A stretch of DNA of 21,114 nucleotides from Phycisphaerales bacterium UBA2402 (GTDB lineage: Bacteria > Planctomycetota > Phycisphaerae > Phycisphaerales > UBA1924). The first letter of the stretch is position 1. Every line of letters starts with the position of its first letter. Positions 15,474 through 21,114 of this stretch are shown here, piece after piece. The notes under the pieces were generated by a model that had not been told where the DNA came from, searched no databases, and saw only the letters and a list, made by a program, of their open reading frames with translations. Both the position numbers and the translations under genes were made by a program. The stretch lies in contig DDSA01000263.1 of NCBI GenBank assembly GCA_002343715.1, forward strand, positions 476 through 21,589, read 5' to 3'.

Positions 15474-16100
15474 GTGTTCACAGGGATTATCGAGCGGGTG
15501 GGGCGTGTCAGGACGTTTGCACGGTCCGGCGCGGGGGCGCGTCTGGTGGTGGAGGCCGGCCCGTGGCGTTACCGCGCGAACAAAGGCGATTCGGTCGCGG
15601 TGAGCGGTGTCTGCCTCACGGCGGTGCAGAACGCCGGACGGGCCAACACGTTGATCTTCGACGCTGTGCCCGAAACACTCGCCCGGACGACCCTGGGCGA
15701 ACTCGCACCCGGCGATCGCGTGAATCTGGAACACGCCGCGACGGCGGGCACGCTTCTGGGCGGTCACATGGTGCAGGGGCACGTGGACGGCGTGGCGGAG
15801 GTCGTGAAGGTCCAGACACGCGGCGAATGGCGCGTGCGGCTGCGGCCGCCCGCGGGCCTCATGCGGTACATGATCCCCAAGGGGAGCGTGTGCCTCGACG
15901 GGGTGTCGCTCACGCTTGCGGCGGTGGGCGCTTCGTGGATCGAGGTGGCGCTGATCCCCGTGACGCTGGAGAAGACGACGCTGGGGGAGTGGCGCGCGGG
16001 CCGGCGCGTGAACATCGAGGCCGACATCATTTCCAAGACCATCGTCACGCACCTGGAACACCGCGCGGCCGCGCGACGCCGCGCCGGGAGGAAGCCATGA
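15474..16100 (+). CDS. ribE: Riboflavin synthase, alpha subunit
   Basis: This 208-residue enzyme converts two molecules of 6,7-dimethyl-8-ribityllumazine into riboflavin and the pyrimidinedione precursor, the last step of riboflavin synthesis. It starts at GTG 15474 because the family nearly always begins MFTGIIE, here (M)FTGIIERVGRV; there is no good SD. Two lumazine-binding repeats are visible. The first (about 1-97) contains GDSVAVSGVCLTAV and the second (about 98-190) contains KGSVCLDGVSLTLA. The linker GGHMVQGHVDG is typical. An arginine-rich tail (RAAARRRAGRK) is added at the end. The stop codon overlaps the ATG of the DUF2130 gene (ATGA). No other riboflavin genes and no FMN riboswitch are visible. 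Confidence 0.95.
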   Translation: MFTGIIERVGRVRTFARSGAGARLVVEAGPWRYRANKGDSVAVSGVCLTAVQNAGRANTLIFDAVPETLARTTLGELAPGDRVNLEHAATAGTLLGGHMVQGHVDGVAEVVKVQTRGEWRVRLRPPAGLMRYMIPKGSVCLDGVSLTLAAVGASWIEVALIPVTLEKTTLGEWRAGRRVNIEADIISKTIVTHLEHRAAARRRAGRKP

Positions 16101-17635
16101 ACGATCCCGAGATTCAGTGCCCCAACTGCGGCAAGCCCTTCCGCCTGACCGAGTCGCTCGCCGCGCCGTACATCGAAAAGATGAAGCGGCAGACGCTGGA
16201 GGAGGCGGCGAAGCGCGAGGCGGAGTTCGCGGCCCGCGAACGGGCGCACCGCGATGAGGCGGCTCGATTGGAGAAGGAGAAAGCCACCCTGGCGCAGCAG
16301 CGAGCGGAGGAAGAGGCCCGCGTCCGCGCGGGCGTCGAGGCGGGGAGGGCGACGATCGAGCAGGAGGCACGCCAACGCGCGAAGGCGGATGCGGACGCGG
16401 AACTCCGCCGGCGAGATGAGGAACTCACGGCCCTCCGCGAGCGGCAGAAAGAGGCGGAGGCGAAGCTCGACGCCGCCGCGGCGGAGCGGCGCGCGGCGGA
16501 GAAACTGAAGCAGCAGGCCGAGGATGTCCGCCGCGAGACCGATCTGCTCGTGAAGCGCCAGACCGAGGAGCAGGTGGCGGCAAGGCTGGCGACAGTCTCG
16601 GCACAGGCCGCCGCGGAAGCGGTGGAGAAAGTCCGCGCCGAGTCGGCGGCGCTCGAACGCAAGGCCCGTGAAGAAGCCGAGTCCTACCGCGAGCAACTCC
16701 GCAGGCAGGAGGAGAAACTCGCCGAGGCGCAGAAGATGCAGGCCGAGGCGATGCGCCTGCGCCAGGAGGCCGAGGAGGCCAAGCGCGAGACGGCGATCAC
16801 GGTCGAGCGGCAGGTGAGCGAGCGGATCGCGGCGGTCGAGGAGCGGGCGGTCCGCCGCGCGATGGAGACGCACGAACTCAAGCACGCCGAGAAGGACAAG
16901 ATCATTTCCGACATGCGCCGCCAGATGGAGGACATGCAGCGCAAGGCCGAGACGGTCTCCCAGCAACTCCAGGGCGAGGTGCAGGAAGTGAGCCTCGAAG
17001 CCTCGCTCCGCCAGGCTTTTCAGTTCGACCTCATCGAGGAGGTGGGCAAGGGCGAGTTCGGCGGCGATGCGGTGCAGACCGTGCGCCTGCCCGGTGGGGG
17101 CGAGGCGGGGCGGATGCTCTGGGAGTCGAAGCGCACGGAGCGCTGGTCCGCCGCGTGGCTCCCCAAACTGCGCGAGGATGCCCGGCGCGCCGGGGCCGAG
17201 GTGCCCATCCTCGTGACCCAGGCGATGCCGCGGGACTTCGACACCTTCGGGCTGATCGACGGCGTGTGGGTCTGCGCGTGGCGGTACGCGGTGCCGCTGG
17301 CCTCATCGCTGCGGCAGGGATTGCTCGCCGCGGCCCAGGCCCGCCAGGCCCGCGAGGGACAGCAGACCAAGATGAGCCTGGTCTACGAGTACCTGACCGG
17401 CCCGGAGTTCCGTGCCCGGCTCGAGGCGCTCGTCGAATCCTACGAGACGATGCAGGAAGACCTGGAGAAGGAGAAGAAGGCGATGACCGCGCACTGGTCC
17501 AAAAGGGCCAAGCAGCTGGAGCGGGCGCTGGAGGCCGCGGCGGGGATCGGCGGCGATGTGCAGGGCATCGTGGGGCGCGCCTTCAACCAGATCGAAGGTC
17601 TGGATGTGAAAGCGCTGGGGGGCGGGGAGAGGTAG
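16097..17635 (+). CDS. DUF2130 family coiled-coil protein
   Basis: The 512-residue protein begins with a half zinc-ribbon (CPNCGKPF, C8 and C11). Residues ~30-310 are a continuous, highly charged coiled coil rich in Glu, Ala, Arg and Lys. The C-terminal ~190 residues are the DUF2130 domain: SLEASLRQAFQFDLIEEVGKG, GGDAVQTV, MLWESKRTERWSAAWLPKL and ILVTQAMP. The WESK text with a preceding Asp resembles the D…E-x-K core of PD-(D/E)XK nucleases, a fold I recall being proposed for this family; I have not confirmed it. The start ATG has a strong SD (GGAGGAA at 16087-16093) and overlaps ribE by 4 bp, so the pair is translationally coupled. Function is unknown. Confidence 0.92.
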   Translation: MNDPEIQCPNCGKPFRLTESLAAPYIEKMKRQTLEEAAKREAEFAARERAHRDEAARLEKEKATLAQQRAEEEARVRAGVEAGRATIEQEARQRAKADADAELRRRDEELTALRERQKEAEAKLDAAAAERRAAEKLKQQAEDVRRETDLLVKRQTEEQVAARLATVSAQAAAEAVEKVRAESAALERKAREEAESYREQLRRQEEKLAEAQKMQAEAMRLRQEAEEAKRETAITVERQVSERIAAVEERAVRRAMETHELKHAEKDKIISDMRRQMEDMQRKAETVSQQLQGEVQEVSLEASLRQAFQFDLIEEVGKGEFGGDAVQTVRLPGGGEAGRMLWESKRTERWSAAWLPKLREDARRAGAEVPILVTQAMPRDFDTFGLIDGVWVCAWRYAVPLASSLRQGLLAAAQARQAREGQQTKMSLVYEYLTGPEFRARLEALVESYETMQEDLEKEKKAMTAHWSKRAKQLERALEAAAGIGGDVQGIVGRAFNQIEGLDVKALGGGER

Positions 17636-17645
17636 CGGTGCGTGC

Positions 17646-18974
17646 TCAAGGGGTGCCCGTCGTCATCGGCAGTCCATCCCGCATGACGCGCTCGACGGTC
17701 TCGCAGAAGCGGTCGATCTCGTCGAGGGTGGTGTAGACGCTGGGGGTGATGCGCAGCCCCTCGAACTCCTCGTGCTTGATCGCGACGGTGAGGATTTTGT
17801 GCGCTTCCCACAGGTGGATGCAGAGCGCCTCGGTGTCCACACCGTCGATCCGGACGTTCCCGATCGCGCACGAGAAGCGCGGGTCGAGGCTGGTGTTGAG
17901 TGTGATGCGGCCCTTGCCGCTGTCGAGCAGGCGCTTCGCCCAGCGGTCGCGCAGGAAACGCAGGCGGGCTTCCTTTCGGGCCCCGCCGATGGCTTCGTGC
18001 AGATTCAGGGCCTCGTTGATGGCCAGCGTCTGCGCGACGGGGTGGGTGCCGATCTCCTCGAACTTGCGGATGTTGCCCCGGTTCTCGGCGGTTGAACCCA
18101 TCAGCGACCAGAGGTCCCCGATCCTGTCGCGCCGCACGTACAGCAGCCCGCAGCCGTGGGGTGCAAAGAGCCACTTGTGCAGGCTCACGCCGTAGTACTC
18201 GCAGTTCAGGTCCGGGATCCTGAACTCGAACTGGGCCAGGGCGTGGGCGCCGTCCACGATGACGGGGATGCCCCCGTTGCGGGCGCGGGCCATCTCCACG
18301 ATGTCGCGGACGGGCATGACCTGGCCCGTGAGGTTGACGACGTGGCAGATGAGGATGAGCTTCGTCCGGGGCGTGATTCCCTGTTCGATGGCGCGGACGG
18401 CTTGGGCGGGGTCTTCGCAGGGAACGGGAATCTTCACCTGCCGAAGGACGATCCCCTCGCGGCGCTCGCGCTGGCGGAACGTCGTGAGCATGCGTGGATA
18501 GTCCTGCGTCGTGGTCAGGACTTCATCGCCCGCCTTCAGGTCGAACCCGAACTGGCAGATCTGCAGACTCTCGGAACTGTTGCGGGTGAGGGCGAGCTCC
18601 TCGGGGTCGCAGCCCCAGCGCCGGGCCAGTCGTTGGCGTACGCCCTCCCGCGCCGGCTCCTGCTCGCGCCACAGGACCACCGGCGGCGGCCACGAGTTGG
18701 CCCGCGACAGGTGCCGCTCCACCGCTTCCTGCACGATGCGGGGCGAGGGGCTGACCCCGCCGTTGTTCAGGTTGATGCAGGACCGGTCCATGGTCCACAT
18801 CTGCTGCACCGTCAGCCAGAAGTCCTCGCCGGTTTCGCCCGCGGGCGCGGCCTCGATCTCGCGCAGGATGCTCGACGCGGCGCGGGCGGGGCGGGGGAGA
18901 GTACCCAGGGCCGCCAGCCCGGCGAACGCGGCGGGGTAACGGATCGAGCCGAGCACATCGCGGCGGGTGATCAT
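17646..18974 (-). CDS. Class V-fold PLP-dependent aminotransferase with Tat-type signal
   Basis: This 442-residue enzyme has fold-type I PLP features. The Schiff-base lysine is K267 in YGVSLHKWLFAPHG; the pyridine-binding Asp is D241 in VDGAHA, with H244 following. ALTRNSSESLQICQFG forms the phosphate-binding region. The overall pattern, with NNGGVSPSP near the start, resembles the isopenicillin-N epimerase/cysteine desulfurase-like group. The N-terminus ITRRDVLGSIRYPAAFAGLAAL has a twin-arginine motif and a hydrophobic stretch ending PARAAS, which suggests folded export with its cofactor. The reaction cannot be read from sequence; isopenicillin N epimerase itself is unlikely without other beta-lactam genes. 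It converges on the DUF2130 gene (10-bp gap) and diverges from the symporter gene. Confidence 0.9.
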   Translation of the reverse strand: MITRRDVLGSIRYPAAFAGLAALGTLPRPARAASSILREIEAAPAGETGEDFWLTVQQMWTMDRSCINLNNGGVSPSPRIVQEAVERHLSRANSWPPPVVLWREQEPAREGVRQRLARRWGCDPEELALTRNSSESLQICQFGFDLKAGDEVLTTTQDYPRMLTTFRQRERREGIVLRQVKIPVPCEDPAQAVRAIEQGITPRTKLILICHVVNLTGQVMPVRDIVEMARARNGGIPVIVDGAHALAQFEFRIPDLNCEYYGVSLHKWLFAPHGCGLLYVRRDRIGDLWSLMGSTAENRGNIRKFEEIGTHPVAQTLAINEALNLHEAIGGARKEARLRFLRDRWAKRLLDSGKGRITLNTSLDPRFSCAIGNVRIDGVDTEALCIHLWEAHKILTVAIKHEEFEGLRITPSVYTTLDEIDRFCETVERVMRDGLPMTTGTP

Positions 18975-19029
18975 GGCGGATCATTGGCGGGGTGTGGCGC
19001 GCCGCTACTGCACGGCGGGACGGATAAGC

Positions 19030-19048
19030 CCCGACCCGGAGGGTCGGG
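19030..19048. repeat. Palindromic element in the aminotransferase-symporter intergenic region
   Basis: CCCGACCC, loop GGA, GGGTCGGG form a perfect 8-bp stem with a 3-nt loop. It lies between two divergent starts, so it is not a terminator for either gene. The flanks (GGATAAGCC before it, GCCACC after it) give it the look of a dispersed REP-like element, but no second copy is present in this window. Confidence 0.5.
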
Positions 19049-19086
19049 CCACCCTCGTGGAATTGGATGCGTAGCCTGTGCCCTGC

Positions 19087-20487
19087 ATGAGCCGCCGCAT
19101 CCCCATCCATATCAAGATCATCATCAGTCTCCTGCTCGGCGCGGGTGTGGGCGTCGCGCTCAACCTGCTCTGGACCGAAGGGACATGGAGCGGTCTGGGC
19201 GTGGGGGACAAGAGCGCGTTTCTTGCCGGGCGGGAGTCCGCGGCCAACGAGGGGGCCGGGCTTGGCGCGGCGGCGGCGAAGTTTCTGATCGATGCCAACC
19301 GCTTCATCGGGCAGTTGTTCATCAGGTGCCTTCGCTTCGTGGCGGTGCCCATCGTGCTCTTCTCGCTCATCGCCGGGGCGGCGAGCCTGGGCGATGTGCG
19401 AAAACTGGGCCGCATCGGCGGCAAGACCCTGGCGTGGTTCACCACCACCACGGTCATCGCCATCATCGCGGGCATGACGCTGGCGCACACCATCCGCCCC
19501 GGCACGCTGGTGGGCGAGGCGTCGCGCGAGAAACTGACGACGCAGTACAAGGAAGAAGCGGCCAAGAACAGCGCCGAGGGGCAGAAGCGGGCCGCGACGC
19601 TCTCGGCCTGGGATCAGATCCTCAACACCGTGCCCGTCAATCCCTTCGGGGCGCTGGCAACGGCGGAGATGATGCAGGTGGTGGTCTTTGCTTTGGCGCT
19701 GGGCGGGGCGCTGACGCTGGTGCCGCGGGAGAAGGCCGCCGGGGTGATCGGGGCGTGCCAGGCGCTGACCGAGGCGGTGACGCACCTGGTGCAGTGGTTC
19801 ATGCGGCTGGCGCCGGTGGCGGTCTTCGCGCTCATCTGCCCCATCGTCGCGACGACGGGGCTGGACGTGATGGGGGCGCTGGGGGCGTACGCGCTCACGG
19901 TGGTCGGCGGCCTGGCGCTGGTGAACTTCGGGGTCTACCCGGCGATCCTGCGGCTCTTTACGCCCTCGGAAAACAAGGTGACCTTCCGGCGGTTCTTCCG
20001 CGCGATGGCCCCGGCGCAGTTGCTGGCCTTTTCGTCGTCGAGTTCCAACGCCACACTGGCGGTGAACATGCAGTGCGCCCGGCGCGTGGGTGCGCCGGCG
20101 GAGATCGTGAGTTTCGTGCTGCCGCTGGGGGCCACGATCAACATGAACGGCACCGCCCTGTACCAGGCGGTGATCGCCGTCTTTCTCTCGCAGTTGTACG
20201 GCATCGACCTCACGTTGCACGATCAACTCATGATCGTGCTGACCGCGACGCTTGTGGCCATCGGCTCGGCGGGGATCCCCGGCGCGAGCGTGGTGCTTAT
20301 GGTCGTGGTGCTGCAAGCGGCCCACGTCCCTCCCGAGGGGATCGCCGTGGTGCTGGGCATGGACCGCATCCTCGACATGTGCCGCACGGTGGTCAACACC
20401 GGCGGCGACGCCATGACCGCCGTCGTGGTCGCGTCGAGCGAGGGGCGGCTGCTCACCGAGGAAGAGGCGGCCCGGGCCGAGGAGTGA
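19087..20487 (+). CDS. Dicarboxylate/amino acid:cation symporter (DAACS family)
   Basis: The 466-residue membrane carrier resembles GltP/GltPh, which import glutamate, aspartate or C4-dicarboxylates with Na+ or H+. Signature pieces are in order: FIRCLRFVAVPIVLFSLIAG, the serine-rich hairpin LAFSSSSSNATLAVNM, ATINMNGTALYQAVIAVF (N352-M353-N354), AIGSAGIPGASVVLM, and DMCRTVVNTGGDAMT. Aligned with GltPh, the last one keeps D394, R397, T398, N401 and D405 (here D430, R433, T434, N437, D441); the Arg normally binds the side-chain carboxylate of acidic substrates. GltPh D312, an ion-site residue, is Asn here (N354). The ATG at 19087 is preferred over GTG 19078. A hydrophilic insert (about 150-185, KLTTQYKEEAAKNSAEGQ) lies between early helices. 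It converges with the SDR gene (6-bp gap). Confidence 0.95.
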   Translation: MSRRIPIHIKIIISLLLGAGVGVALNLLWTEGTWSGLGVGDKSAFLAGRESAANEGAGLGAAAAKFLIDANRFIGQLFIRCLRFVAVPIVLFSLIAGAASLGDVRKLGRIGGKTLAWFTTTTVIAIIAGMTLAHTIRPGTLVGEASREKLTTQYKEEAAKNSAEGQKRAATLSAWDQILNTVPVNPFGALATAEMMQVVVFALALGGALTLVPREKAAGVIGACQALTEAVTHLVQWFMRLAPVAVFALICPIVATTGLDVMGALGAYALTVVGGLALVNFGVYPAILRLFTPSENKVTFRRFFRAMAPAQLLAFSSSSSNATLAVNMQCARRVGAPAEIVSFVLPLGATINMNGTALYQAVIAVFLSQLYGIDLTLHDQLMIVLTATLVAIGSAGIPGASVVLMVVVLQAAHVPPEGIAVVLGMDRILDMCRTVVNTGGDAMTAVVVASSEGRLLTEEEAARAEE

Positions 20488-20493
20488 TCCGCC

Positions 20494-21114
20494 TCACGGG
20501 CTGGGCACGAGGATGGTGCCCCCGTTCTCGGTATCGCGCTCGCCGCGCACGCACGCGAGAATGACGTCCGCCACCGCGCCGGGCGAGAGCGTCTTGCTCT
20601 TCGGCAGGCTCGTCTCGGGGAACATCGACCGGAGCAGGTCGGTCTCGACCGCGCCGGGCGCGACCGCGAAGCCCCGGATGCCCAGTTTCGCGCCGGCTTT
20701 GGCCACGCTTTTCGCTAGGAGGTTCACCGATGCCTTCGCCGCGGCGTAGGCGTAGAGCATGTCGAACGGGTCCACCGTCGCCATCGACGAGACGTTCACG
20801 ATCACCCCGCCCCGTCCTTCGGCCCGCGCCTGCTTTTCCATGATGGGCCAGGCCCGCGAGATGATGACCGTCGGTGCGACGGCGTTCACCGCGAAGACGT
20901 GCCGGATGAAGGCCGCATCGCTGCGCCCGATGGTCGCCGCGGCGGACCATCCCGCGTTGTTGATGATCGCGTCGAAGCGGCCCCACCTGGCCCCGGCGAG
21001 GTCCACCAGGCGCTCGGGGTGGTCCGGCTCGGCCAGGTCGCCGGGAACGGCGAGCCACTCGCTCGTGAGTTCGTGGCCCACCGCGTCGAGCCGGTCGGCC
21101 CGGCGGCCCGAGAG
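20494..21114 (-). CDS. Short-chain dehydrogenase/reductase, N-terminus beyond the window
   Basis: This NAD(P)-dependent oxidoreductase runs off the window edge; the first visible residues are LSGRRADRLDAVGHEL, the segment just after the second Rossmann strand, so the GxxxGxG nucleotide motif lies outside. The visible 206 residues contain the structural NNAG motif (AIINNAGWS), the catalytic Ser in VNVSSMATVD, and YAAAK for the Y-x3-K pair. PGAVETDLLRSMFPE follows, as is usual for classical SDRs. A GTG at 21081 is internal, not the start. The substrate cannot be predicted. Confidence 0.93.
   Translation of the reverse strand, partial: LSGRRADRLDAVGHELTSEWLAVPGDLAEPDHPERLVDLAGARWGRFDAIINNAGWSAAATIGRSDAAFIRHVFAVNAVAPTVIISRAWPIMEKQARAEGRGGVIVNVSSMATVDPFDMLYAYAAAKASVNLLAKSVAKAGAKLGIRGFAVAPGAVETDLLRSMFPETSLPKSKTLSPGAVADVILACVRGERDTENGGTILVPSP

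Noticed and set aside
15297..16370. Upstream extension of the dockerin-like gene on the - strand
   Set aside because: The extension runs antisense through riboflavin synthase and DUF2130 and is low-complexity. The signal peptide and strong AGGAGG place the start at 15296.
15764..16966. 400-codon - strand frame under ribE and the DUF2130 gene
   Set aside because: Leu/Arg-rich translation mirrors the coiled-coil codons on the other strand; no start signal or homology seen.
18523..20325. Long - strand frame (600 codons) under the symporter
   Set aside because: Shadow of the symporter gene; His/Arg/Gly-rich without motifs.
18156..20564. Long + strand frame (802 codons) across the aminotransferase and symporter genes
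   Set aside because: It overlaps two well-supported genes in the wrong frame or strand and shows no family motif.

Overview
The window is G+C-rich and densely coding. It most likely comes from a planctomycete, probably of the class Phycisphaerae. Four things point there: an ECF sigma factor paired with a receptor-like Ser/Thr kinase carrying a zinc-finger N-terminus and TPR-like C-terminus; a signal peptidase I of about 556 residues with a large insertion; an excisionase-type HTH protein that ends in two membrane helices; and a secreted protein with dockerin-like EF-hand repeats that ends in Gly-Cys, a type I associate with Phycisphaerae. This placement rests on recognition of families, not on a marker gene.

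Layout. Nt 2-1561 (+) hold the 3' part of a secreted-type protein with two retropepsin-like DTGA motifs; its 5' end is cut by the window edge and lies behind long poly-C runs. Nt 9327-1565 (-) form a co-directional block, in transcription order: signal peptidase I, the HTH/two-helix membrane protein, a DUF4230-like anchored protein, a membrane protein of unknown function overlapping it by 4 bp, an ECF sigma factor, and the kinase. A perfect 18-bp palindrome covers the ribosome binding site of the sigma factor, and a weak terminator-like hairpin separates the unknown membrane protein from it.

Nt 9498-14420 (+) form an export operon: a small Cys-rich secreted-type protein, an HlyD-type membrane-fusion adaptor, an ABC ATPase and two separate FtsX/MacB-type permeases. 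Nt 15296-14424 (-) encode the dockerin-like secreted protein. Nt 15474-17635 (+) encode riboflavin synthase translationally coupled to a DUF2130 coiled-coil protein. Nt 18974-17646 (-) encode a class V-fold PLP enzyme with a Tat-type signal. Nt 19087-20487 (+) encode a dicarboxylate/amino acid:cation symporter. The window ends inside a short-chain dehydrogenase on the - strand.

No rRNA, tRNA, CRISPR array, insertion sequence or phage gene was seen, and no stretch above about 300 bp lacks a gene. The four tail-to-tail junctions are separated by only 3-10 bp. The least explained parts are the HTH-membrane / DUF4230-like / unknown membrane protein set, the palindrome-controlled sigma-kinase pair, and the insertion in the signal peptidase.
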